The notes beneath the pieces are model-generated. The model did not search any database. It was not told the origin of the DNA and saw only the letters and a program-made list of their open reading frames with translations. The translations under genes and the position numbers were made by a program. Below are positions 15,381 through 23,216 of a stretch of 33,205 nucleotides of DNA, one piece after another; position 1 is the first letter of the stretch; every line of letters begins with the position of its first letter. This DNA comes from a virus, in IMG/VR virus record IMGVR_UViG_3300025122_003995, positions 1-33,205 of that record; one strand, 5' to 3'.

Positions 15381-18300
15381 CCCAGCATCCTGAATGTTTT
15401 TGAAATACTATGGGTGGAAAACCCCCACGTCGAGTCATACTTGAGGCGAGCCATATACGGACGATTAAGAATCACCGCATCCCGCTTTGGATTAACACCC
15501 CAGCATTTTACCGCTTCGGCAGAGGATGTTGAATCAATTGTCTTTACAATCCAAAATGTTTTACCATTCTTCGTCTTCTTGGAAATAACCTCTCTCGGAA
15601 TAAACCATGCTACTCCCAAGTTGTTATCCCACTCCCCCAACGGCGGAACGCAGTAGTCTTCCAGTTTCTTCAGGACCGCATCGTCCATAACCAGTTCGAA
15701 TGGAAAAACCCCAGTTAAATCAACAAGATACTGAATCTTCTCTTCGTCGGAAAAGTCTCCTTCCGGAGAGTACTTAGTAATATTCTCGGCCAGATTCTTT
15801 TCCTTCCTGGGCCTGTCAACAGCGATCGCAGTCCAGAAATGCTTCGCTCCAGTGAACCGATCATCCATCAAGGGGGCGAGTGCTCCAGATCTGACCAGTG
15901 CGTCCAGCGCCTTCTTGTTAAGTTTGCTGTAAGTTATATTTTCGTTAAAGAGGAATTCCTCGATTGTATTAAAGGGTCTATTTTGCGTAATCTGCGTGAT
16001 TGCGGCTTCTCCGAGGCCTTTGATAGACGTCAGCGGCTGAATGAGGGTTAGCCCGTCCTTGGAGATCTCCCACACCTTTCCAGAGGAATTAATGTCTAAT
16101 GGTTGAATATTAAACCCACTCTTCTTCGCCAAATTAATCGCTCGCTCCTTCCTCTTCTCCGGTTCCTTGTCTAAGAAACTAGCAGTCCACTCCGACGGAT
16201 AGTAATTTAAGAGCCAAGCGCACTGATATGAGAGAATCGAGTAAGAAATCGCATGACTAAGGTTAAACCCATAGCCTGAGAAATATTCGAACAAGTCCCA
16301 AATCTTCTGGGAGGTTCCGCGATCAATCTTCTTCTGATTGCAGCCGTCAAGAAACTTTTTATAGATCTTGTTCTTTTTTGCTTCGGACTCTCCAGCACCC
16401 TTTTTTGTCAAAAGTTTGCGAAGAGAGTTTCCCTCATCCATACTGATGTTGTTCCCAAGCCTGTGGGCTAGTTCGGCAATCTGTTCTTGGAAAATCAAGA
16501 AGCCGGCGGTGTCTTTCGTGGCCTCTTTATAAATCTCGTGTGGATACTCCACTAGATCTGGATTTCTCCTGGCCTCGACATAACTCTTGTCGACTCCCGC
16601 CCCTAGGGGCCCGGGCCGGAAGATGCTAGTCACTGCCGCAATATCTACGAGATTTTCCGGCTGTACTTTTTGACACAAACGCTGAGCCCCAGTCTCAGTG
16701 AACTGAAAGATCCCGACAAACTTCCCCGCCTGGAACACATTTTCGTACACTTCTCGATCTTCTAGGTCGATCACATCAGGGTGCAAATTCTGGTCGTAAA
16801 AATCTTTAACATCCGCGAAAGTTGGTTCCGTCACGTTATGGTGTCTTTTGAGAATATGGCGAATCGCCTCCTCCATCATCCTCAGTGAGGCGAGACCCAG
16901 AATATCAAACTTAATGAACCCCATCGGTTCCAAGTGCCGAACATTCTGGCCCTCCGTCCAAGGAGTCTGGCGCACGCCCTTACTGTTAATTAAAGGCATC
17001 CTCTTATCGAGATCCTCGCCAATAACGACCCCGCCGGCATGCCTTGAGTTAGATCTAACCTGTCCGTGGAGTTCGTCGATATGAGTTTTGACCTGCGGGT
17101 ATTTTTTAAGAAAATCCTGCAACGATCTGCTGTATGCCATGACCTCCTCAAAGGTCGGCACGTACACCCCTGATTTAATACCATTCGCCTTCTTTGCCTC
17201 TGGCATCGCCTCGTGCATCATCCTACCAGTCACGTAATTAACTTCAGTGAAAGGAATGTTGTAGAATTTGCCAATGTCCTTGATGAGACTTCTCAACTGA
17301 AGAGTGTTCCAATTTGAAATTGGTACTACCGTAGTGTTCCCCCATTCCTCGATAAGGCGCTCCTTGAGCTCCATCGGGGCAGAAACATCATAATCGATGT
17401 CCGGGAAGCCAGAACCTTCTTCTGTGAGAAACCTTGAAAACTGTAAATTATACTTTAGCGGGTTCACTTGAGTGATTCCAAGCATGTAGGAAACCAAGGA
17501 GCCGGCTGCACTTCCTCGGCCTGCGCCGACCAATTGTCTCTCGACGGCCTTGTCGGCGACTGCCTTCATCGTCAGAAAGTACTTCGAGAAGCCCCTTTTT
17601 TTAATGACGCCGACTTCATGCTTCAAGCGTTCGACATATTCGGGCTCTTCTTCCAACCCGTGCTCCTTAAGGCCAGATACACATAACTGAATGAGTGCTT
17701 GGTCTGCCGTCAGACCCTCTGGTACGACGAAATCCGGCAGCCGAACCTCGTTGTCTGGAAAGAAGGACTCAATTCTGTCGTGAGCGATATGGTGAGTGCG
17801 TTCGATGCTGTCCCTAACCATACTGTCGTTGTAATCAAAACCGACCTGCTTAGAATACTCCTTATATGACTCCCACATCTGTTGGCCATTTTTTGGATAC
17901 AACTCGTAGTCCAAATCGTTAACTGATGCCGGTAGGTCTCCACTGAGCCAATCCGGGCGACTGCTCTTCCCGAGCCACCCAAGCCGACGATACAACTCTC
18001 TGTCTTTCCATTTATCTGGGCCAGGGTAATGGCTGTCCGCAGTCGAGATTAGCTCGACTCCATGCTTTTGCGCAGTAGCGATAATGCACTTATTTAACTC
18101 ATGCTGTTCTGGAATCCTGTTCCACTGTAGCTCTGCGTACCAGCGGTCTCCAAAAATGGAAATCATTTTTTCGGTAGTCTCCGACATGGCATCTAAGATT
18201 GCAGATTGCCCGTCTTCCCTATGTCTCCAGTAATCCTTTCCGTAAATCCCACCCAGACAGGCACTACTCGCCATTAAACCTTCGCTGTACTTTGAGAGCA

Positions 18301-18793
18301 TCTTATAATCGATACGAGGATACCGATAAAAGTTTTCCTCCTTAAAACTATCTGATACCATCTTGAAGAGATTCGTTAGACCGGTTTGATTTTGTGCAAG
18401 TACAATAATGTGGTTTTTGCGCTTCAGGACACCCTTTTTGGTTTCGCGATGATTCTCATCTTCAACGTAAATCCCCGCTTCCTCTTTGACCGCAATCTGC
18501 TTCGATTTTGCCCTGAGTTCTTCAACCTCCCGCTTCCAGCCAGAAATTGACGGGATAAAATATGCCTCGATTCCATAAATTGGCTTGAAATCCTTTCCAG
18601 CCTCGTGCATCTTCTTTGTATGCATCACTTGATAGGCTAAGTTGTTCATGTTTCCATGGTCGGTGAGGGCGAGGGCGTCGGACCCGTTTTCATAAGCATA
18701 ATCACAGTGCTCGCCCGGGTATCCCATACCGTCGAACGTGCTTGCGTTCGAATGTACGTGCAAGCCCACAAACGGTATATCACTCTTCTTCAT
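15377..18793 (-). CDS. dnaE: DNA polymerase III alpha subunit (family C replicative polymerase)
   Basis: 1138 residues from the ATG at 18793, close to bacterial DnaE. A PHP domain begins at LHVHSNASTFDG (11-22) with TDHGN (44-48) and ISTADSHY (about 250-257). Polymerase signatures: GAGRGSAAGS (about 423-432), PDIDYD with Asp465 and Asp467, and KFDILGL with the third catalytic Asp630. A short C-terminal OB-like part ends the protein. The PHP metal-binding residues look intact, unlike E. coli DnaE, so it may proofread by itself. The frame could extend to TTG at 18805, but GGAG six bases before the ATG supports 18793. Family C polymerases are unusual in phages, where families A and B dominate. 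Confidence 0.97.
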   Translation of the reverse strand: MKKSDIPFVGLHVHSNASTFDGMGYPGEHCDYAYENGSDALALTDHGNMNNLAYQVMHTKKMHEAGKDFKPIYGIEAYFIPSISGWKREVEELRAKSKQIAVKEEAGIYVEDENHRETKKGVLKRKNHIIVLAQNQTGLTNLFKMVSDSFKEENFYRYPRIDYKMLSKYSEGLMASSACLGGIYGKDYWRHREDGQSAILDAMSETTEKMISIFGDRWYAELQWNRIPEQHELNKCIIATAQKHGVELISTADSHYPGPDKWKDRELYRRLGWLGKSSRPDWLSGDLPASVNDLDYELYPKNGQQMWESYKEYSKQVGFDYNDSMVRDSIERTHHIAHDRIESFFPDNEVRLPDFVVPEGLTADQALIQLCVSGLKEHGLEEEPEYVERLKHEVGVIKKRGFSKYFLTMKAVADKAVERQLVGAGRGSAAGSLVSYMLGITQVNPLKYNLQFSRFLTEEGSGFPDIDYDVSAPMELKERLIEEWGNTTVVPISNWNTLQLRSLIKDIGKFYNIPFTEVNYVTGRMMHEAMPEAKKANGIKSGVYVPTFEEVMAYSRSLQDFLKKYPQVKTHIDELHGQVRSNSRHAGGVVIGEDLDKRMPLINSKGVRQTPWTEGQNVRHLEPMGFIKFDILGLASLRMMEEAIRHILKRHHNVTEPTFADVKDFYDQNLHPDVIDLEDREVYENVFQAGKFVGIFQFTETGAQRLCQKVQPENLVDIAAVTSIFRPGPLGAGVDKSYVEARRNPDLVEYPHEIYKEATKDTAGFLIFQEQIAELAHRLGNNISMDEGNSLRKLLTKKGAGESEAKKNKIYKKFLDGCNQKKIDRGTSQKIWDLFEYFSGYGFNLSHAISYSILSYQCAWLLNYYPSEWTASFLDKEPEKRKERAINLAKKSGFNIQPLDINSSGKVWEISKDGLTLIQPLTSIKGLGEAAITQITQNRPFNTIEEFLFNENITYSKLNKKALDALVRSGALAPLMDDRFTGAKHFWTAIAVDRPRKEKNLAENITKYSPEGDFSDEEKIQYLVDLTGVFPFELVMDDAVLKKLEDYCVPPLGEWDNNLGVAWFIPREVISKKTKNGKTFWIVKTIDSTSSAEAVKCWGVNPKRDAVILNRPYMARLKYDSTWGFSTHSISKTFRMLG

Positions 18794-19667
18794 TATCAAC
18801 TCCAATTGGGTTTAGTTCTTTATATTTTAAAAATGCTTTGTGAGGGCGCTCTATTATCTTCCTTTCCTCAGATCCCAGAAAGGTCACTAGGTTTTCCCAG
18901 TTATCGATTGGATAATACCATGGCAATTCAACTCCCACTGCAGTATCTATTTTAGCATCTTTGAACACTTTGTCAAGAGAAAAGTGTCTTGCAGAATATT
19001 TTTGTTTTGTCGGCAGGAATTTCTTTTCTCCCCCGTATGAAAACGTACCTGGGACGATCTTGCCAGTTCCCGTTCTAATCACATCCCTAAACATCTTATA
19101 ATCCTCTTCTCCGAAGGAAAATCCAAGATATTCGCCGTCTTTGAAAGTTCTACCATTATAGGACAAATAAAAGTTTTTATCACTGGATATAACAGTCCTG
19201 TGTTCCCTAATTGTCTCTGGGGGGTAAACACCGTATGGGAATGACACATAGTATTTTTTGGGTACAACCCACTTGCTGAGTGTCTTTGCTATACGCCAAG
19301 CCGTGGTTGCTCCGTGTAGAATACTCCACGCATAGCAGTCCCTTTGCATATAATCTTTGGGATGAATTGGTACATAAAATATCGGAATTCGTTTCCTGTG
19401 TTCTTTGGGATATTTCTTGTACCCTCTATGTATCCACACCGGATCCTGCACATAGTCCCCCAGCCTATGTCTTATCAAGGGCTGCATGTCGTCATTACAC
19501 ACGATCCATATCGTTTCACAGCCGGCGAAGGCCGCTTCGACAACGGCGGCTTCGGTGGCAACATAATCCGAGGCCAAGGGTTGCAAACAGTCATGCCACG
19601 GAAACCCGAAATCCGACTCAAATCCTGCAATAGGGATAATGCCGGCCAAATGGAACGCGGAGTTCAT
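18780..19667 (-). CDS. Nucleotidyltransferase-like protein (GT-A fold), conserved in phages
   Basis: 295 residues. The N-terminus (AGIIPIAG, then AAVVEAAFAGCETIWIVCNDD at 40-60, split here by hyphenless strands) is typical of nucleotide-sugar pyrophosphorylase and MobA-like folds. Conserved blocks follow: IRHRLGDYVQDPVW, FYVPIHPKDY and YYVSFPYGVY, then GEYLGFSF and VELPWYYPIDNW. I recall homologues in marine phages, where the reaction is unknown. The usual GxGxR signature for NTP binding is not obvious, so the protein may have lost or changed activity. It overlaps the next gene's start by 14 bp and follows its partner (19664-20530) with an ATGA overlap. Confidence 0.7.
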   Translation of the reverse strand: MNSAFHLAGIIPIAGFESDFGFPWHDCLQPLASDYVATEAAVVEAAFAGCETIWIVCNDDMQPLIRHRLGDYVQDPVWIHRGYKKYPKEHRKRIPIFYVPIHPKDYMQRDCYAWSILHGATTAWRIAKTLSKWVVPKKYYVSFPYGVYPPETIREHRTVISSDKNFYLSYNGRTFKDGEYLGFSFGEEDYKMFRDVIRTGTGKIVPGTFSYGGEKKFLPTKQKYSARHFSLDKVFKDAKIDTAVGVELPWYYPIDNWENLVTFLGSEERKIIERPHKAFLKYKELNPIGVDNEEE

Positions 19668-20530
19668 ACAATGTTTCTTTTGTGTTGTTCTATGATCTCT
19701 TTAGCGCTTCGATTATCCATGGTGATACAGCCTTCTTCAATATGTGGTAAAATTGTGAGATCTTCAAGATCCCTCTTTTGAAAGGATATCTTCAGCGATA
19801 ACCTATTCTGTTTGCCGCCAATTCCAAGTCCGTTTTTTCGGCCGCGGATGCCGGCGGCGGTTAACATGTCTATTATCTTATATCTCATATATATCTCCGA
19901 ATACTCGGGATCCTGCAGTTGTTCCTTTGTCAAGAAAGACACAGAAACCATGTGTTTGAGCAGGGGGTTGTATATTGACGGATAAAAGTGGATCTTGTTC
20001 ACAAAGTCGTCGTCTCCGCATATTTGTTCATGTGGATGCAAGGCTCCGGACTCGACCTTATACCAGTCTAGTACGCGATATTTGGCATCTTTCTTTCTAT
20101 AGTCGAACGGTATATCTTCAACATGTAGATCGTCAAAAATAAATAAGTTATTGAACTTACATTTAATCATTCTAGAGTCGTGAGTGAATACTTTAAGAGA
20201 ATTATCGCGTATCCTAATAGATTTGGTTTTGTCGGAAAACGGCTGAAGGCCTCGCATGCTCAGTAACACCGATATATAATTCCAAACTTTTTCCTTTGAA
20301 ATTTCCCCCGTCTTGGGATCCATCTTTTCATAGATATCATCGTATAGATCGCCGATGGCTGCCAGATCGGATAAGTCTAGAGTGTCAAAATACGGGGGCT
20401 CTGAATAGTGGTTGTTGATAAAGACGTAACCATTGATATAAGAAAAAATGATTGCGTTAAGGTCAGATCCGACGACTATAGTGTCGTAGGTGTGAACGTG
20501 CCTTGCAACTCCACCTCTTGCCTCATTCAC
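19664..20530 (-). CDS. Conserved unknown protein paired with the nucleotidyltransferase-like gene
   Basis: 288 residues. The N-terminus YDTIVVGSDLNAIIFSYIN (15-33) resembles a Rossmann strand-turn-helix, as in NAD- or FAD-binding proteins, but the Gly-rich turn is degenerate (VGSDLN rather than GxGxxG). The rest is alpha/beta with no recognised motif; near the C-terminus a basic glycine-rich loop (AGIRGRKNGLGIGGK) could bind phosphate. GTG start at 20530, 11 bases after the purA stop. It is coupled to the nucleotidyltransferase-like gene, which suggests a joint role. Confidence 0.65.
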   Translation of the reverse strand: MNEARGGVARHVHTYDTIVVGSDLNAIIFSYINGYVFINNHYSEPPYFDTLDLSDLAAIGDLYDDIYEKMDPKTGEISKEKVWNYISVLLSMRGLQPFSDKTKSIRIRDNSLKVFTHDSRMIKCKFNNLFIFDDLHVEDIPFDYRKKDAKYRVLDWYKVESGALHPHEQICGDDDFVNKIHFYPSIYNPLLKHMVSVSFLTKEQLQDPEYSEIYMRYKIIDMLTAAGIRGRKNGLGIGGKQNRLSLKISFQKRDLEDLTILPHIEEGCITMDNRSAKEIIEQHKRNIV

Positions 20531-20541
20531 TGGCGACGTTT

Positions 20542-21534
20542 TTATATACTCTCTTTGTTTGAGCTGAACGACGTTATTACGCCCTTCTTCATGTTTGTTT
20601 TAATAAATTCTTTCATTAGAGACATGGAGTCAAAATTCACCACCTTTTCATCAACAAGGATCTTCTGCTGGCCAACTTCTTCCAACACATCCACCTTGTT
20701 AAGAACAAGGTTTGTTACTCCGTTGATATTGATTGCTTTCTTTAACAAATTCCAATCCATCCAGTTGCACTGTCGCGGTCGGCCAGTGGTTGCGCCGAAT
20801 TCTTCTCCAGCCTCTCTTATTTCGCCGAAGATGGGGTCGGACCCTTCAAACTTCTTGGCCCCTACGTAGGTTTCGTACATTTTTGCCACCCCCCACACCT
20901 CTCGAATCGACTGTGGGGGGACTCCATTCAAAATGGCGCTGCCGACGGTGCAGTGACTAGACGTAACGAACGGGTAATCACCCCAATCTATATCCAGACC
21001 GAAGCCTTGGGCACCTTCGAACAGTATCTTAACAGGCGTGTTTGCGCCGTGGATTTCTTCGTAAATGTCTACTATAAACTCTCTTAAGGATTCCACTTCC
21101 GAGGCACGGACTCCCGTCCTACCATACTTGTCTCTATACGCGGGGCCATTGCCTCGTTTCGTAGTTCCGATGCTAGAGTCTTTTCCATCTTCGCGGATAT
21201 GGTCTCTTGTGATAACATGCGCGTTGTTTGCAACACGTACAAATCGTCTAGCGGGTATTCCTGCATCTTCAAGTTCTTGAATTTCAGTGAAGAGCTGATC
21301 AGGGTATACAACACAACCGGGACCGATAATAGAGCGCACGCCGTGAAGCACACCACAAGGTATATGATGCGTAATAATCCTTTGGCCATTGTGATAAATA
21401 GTGTGGCCGGCATTGCACCCTCCGTTGTATCGGATAACGTGTGTGTAGTTACCCTTTTCACATAAGTAATTAGTCACTTTCCCCTTTCCGCAATCACCGT
21501 ACTGTAAGTCTACCACCACGTCTGCGACTATCAC
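20542..21534 (-). CDS. Adenylosuccinate synthetase (PurA family, short form)
   Basis: 330 residues, the short archaeal/phage size rather than the 430 of bacterial PurA. Key blocks: QYGDCGKGK (11-19, usually QWGDEGKGK; the catalytic Asp14 is kept, the next Glu is Cys), GGCNAGHT with His44, GTTKRGNGPAY (123-133), FEGAQGFGLDIDWGDYPFVTSS (172-193, as two blocks), GRPRQ with Arg252 and Arg254, and LNKVDVL for GTP (278-284). It joins IMP and aspartate with GTP to make adenylosuccinate. Phage PurZ enzymes that make the 2-aminoadenine precursor are relatives but, to my knowledge, replace this Asp. GTG start overlapping the transglycosylase stop as GTGA, after GGGGAGAGAA. Confidence 0.92.
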   Translation of the reverse strand: MIVADVVVDLQYGDCGKGKVTNYLCEKGNYTHVIRYNGGCNAGHTIYHNGQRIITHHIPCGVLHGVRSIIGPGCVVYPDQLFTEIQELEDAGIPARRFVRVANNAHVITRDHIREDGKDSSIGTTKRGNGPAYRDKYGRTGVRASEVESLREFIVDIYEEIHGANTPVKILFEGAQGFGLDIDWGDYPFVTSSHCTVGSAILNGVPPQSIREVWGVAKMYETYVGAKKFEGSDPIFGEIREAGEEFGATTGRPRQCNWMDWNLLKKAININGVTNLVLNKVDVLEEVGQQKILVDEKVVNFDSMSLMKEFIKTNMKKGVITSFSSNKESI

Positions 21535-21998
21535 TTCTCTCCCCTTTTGTTGATGAGCTCGATCTTTCTTCTTATTATTCTAGCATACTTGATAACTCTT
21601 TTTGCATACTTTTTTGGAGAATTCAATTCTTTACATCTGTATCCACCGTTATAACCACATAAGCCTTTACTATAGCGACCGCGGCCATAAGTATACACCC
21701 AAAAAGACAGCGTCTTCGCCCCCAACGAGATAGATGTGGTGGGGTTTTTCAATTTCTTACAATTTGTATAAGGCTTTGTATATTTTGGTAAAATTTGGGT
21801 TAGACCGCATGCGCCGCTGCGGCTTACTGCGTCTGGGACCCACCTACTCTCCTGGTGTATTAGGGAGACCAATATTTCAGGCTTAATTTTGTGTTCTTGA
21901 GCAGAATCTACCAAATGCTGCATATGTTGGCATGCAAAGCCTGCATTCGGCATATTCATCGCCGTTACTGCAGCACACAAAAGTTTGGCAGAGATCAT
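21531..21998 (-). CDS. Lytic transglycosylase (SLT family)
   Basis: 155 residues. IHQESRWVPDAVSRSGACGL (47-66) contains the catalytic Glu50 and the downstream GLTQIL block of soluble lytic transglycosylases; LCGYNGGY further on is the substrate-groove motif. The first 22 residues are mildly hydrophobic (LLCAAVTAM ... GFA) and could be a signal peptide, though a weak one. It cuts the glycan strand of peptidoglycan between MurNAc and GlcNAc, either for lysis or, if virion-borne, for entry. GAGAGG precedes the ATG. It lies far from the amidase gene, so the two are not one lysis cassette. Confidence 0.9.
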   Translation of the reverse strand: MISAKLLCAAVTAMNMPNAGFACQHMQHLVDSAQEHKIKPEILVSLIHQESRWVPDAVSRSGACGLTQILPKYTKPYTNCKKLKNPTTSISLGAKTLSFWVYTYGRGRYSKGLCGYNGGYRCKELNSPKKYAKRVIKYARIIRRKIELINKRGEK

Positions 21999-22022
21999 AC
22001 ATCCTCTCGCTTGTTATCTCCG

Positions 22023-22298
22023 TTAATCACCTACCACTCCCATAATATGGTTCTCTAGTACTAAAAAAAACCTGTTATCAAGTACTCGAATCTCCTCTAT
22101 CATAGAGGCGTTAACGATCGCTAGAATGTTTGGTGCTACCTGTTCAGTGCAATCAGCGGCAACCTTCACAACCTTACATAATTTATATCGTTCGTCCGAG
22201 GGCTTGTAATCTTCTGGCAGAAGTACTTGCGATTCTGCCGCGTCTGCTATCTCTATAGGTTCAATCAACATATGCCTATTCACTGGCTGAAAGTTCAT
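22023..22298 (-). CDS. GroES-like co-chaperonin
   Basis: 91 residues from the ATG at 22298, which has GGAG five bases upstream; a longer frame starts at 22322. FQPVNRHMLIEPIE matches the first Cpn10 strand, QVLLPEDYKP the position of the mobile loop end, YKLCKVVKVAAD the central strand, and FFLVLENHIMGVV the last strand. The mobile loop looks short. It would cap the GroEL ring coded at 3479-5047; T4 gp31 is the precedent for a divergent phage co-chaperonin. Divergence is high, so the call relies on the strand pattern plus the presence of groEL. Confidence 0.78.
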   Translation of the reverse strand: MNFQPVNRHMLIEPIEIADAAESQVLLPEDYKPSDERYKLCKVVKVAADCTEQVAPNILAIVNASMIEEIRVLDNRFFLVLENHIMGVVGD

Positions 22299-22352
22299 TT
22301 TTTCTCCGTCTAACTTCCCCATTTTATACGAAATCTCGCTGTTTGTTAACGA

Positions 22353-23183
22353 CTATTCGTCGTCCTCGTCCGGTTCGTCTTCATCTTCTATCTCGCCTCG
22401 AAGCTTGGCACAGTCTTCAAACGAAATGCTCGAATCATAAATGAAATCGTAATTGTTCTCTCGAAGAAGGTTATAAACTCTTTCAATAGGTATGAAATAC
22501 CCCATGTGAGTTATTGAGTCCGCACTGAAGCCAAGCGGCTGCACGGTGATCCGGGAGGGAATCCCTATATATTCGTATCTCTCTCTTTCGTCCGAATACC
22601 TGTAAAGGGCGCCGCCTGAATTACCAAATATGGTTTGAGCGGTGGACATCCAGTATTTATAGTGCCCAATTTCGTCGTCAGTGAAGCAAATGTGCCCATA
22701 CGTAGCAATGGGGGCGTGGCCCAGCGAAGCGCCGACAGCGTAGCAGCGATCAAAAATATGAATATTCTCGATTTCTTCTTGTGGGAATTTGTGCGCTACA
22801 TAGCCCGCCTTACTCTCTTTATCTCGTACTCTCAAGAGGGCCCAGTCTTGACCTCCCTCTATCTCAGAATATGCGACGATATCCGCTTCTACGGCAAAAC
22901 TTCCGATACAGTGTGAGAAGTTATTGTACTTAAAGAACTCCACATAAACTGTGTCGAGAATCTCTGTATCCACCTTCTTCTTTTTCACTGGATCCCACTT
23001 TTTCTCTATTTTTATGCACTTCGAGACAACGTGATGATTTGTTATGACATACGTGTGGTATTCGTCGCCGTGGCTCTCAGAGTAAACCACTGTGCCACTG
23101 CCGCCGGCGCCGCGAGCCCTAATGCGTACGGTTGGATAAAGCATTTCGTCATGTTTTTTAATAATAGATTCAGATACCGACAT
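22353..23183 (-). CDS. Trypsin-like serine protease (S1 family)
   Basis: 276 residues. The triad is visible: His51 in ITNHHVVS, Asp113 in GQDWALLRV, and Ser189 in IFGNSGGALY, with the GGSGTVV start typical of DegP-like proteases. No signal peptide and no PDZ domain; the tail (260-276) is almost entirely Asp and Glu. It probably acts in the cytoplasm or in the virion, perhaps on phage or host proteins during takeover or assembly. AGGGAG sits eight bases before the ATG. The preceding gene is ribonucleotide reductase, the next GroES. Confidence 0.9.
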   Translation of the reverse strand: MSVSESIIKKHDEMLYPTVRIRARGAGGSGTVVYSESHGDEYHTYVITNHHVVSKCIKIEKKWDPVKKKKVDTEILDTVYVEFFKYNNFSHCIGSFAVEADIVAYSEIEGGQDWALLRVRDKESKAGYVAHKFPQEEIENIHIFDRCYAVGASLGHAPIATYGHICFTDDEIGHYKYWMSTAQTIFGNSGGALYRYSDERERYEYIGIPSRITVQPLGFSADSITHMGYFIPIERVYNLLRENNYDFIYDSSISFEDCAKLRGEIEDEDEPDEDDE

Positions 23184-23216
23184 ATTCTTTTCTCCCTATG
23201 TTGGAAATGTATAAAA

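Noticed and set aside
18949-18976. TTGACA-16-TAAAAT promoter ahead of the polymerase
   Set aside because: It lies entirely inside the nucleotidyltransferase-like coding sequence, where such matches can arise by chance; no other support.
20542-21534. A 2-aminoadenine (Z) genome based on the PurZ-like short synthetase
   Set aside because: The catalytic Asp of PurA is retained (GDCGKGK), and no DatZ, MazZ-type pyrophosphohydrolase or PolA-type DpoZ polymerase is seen. Kept only as a point to test.
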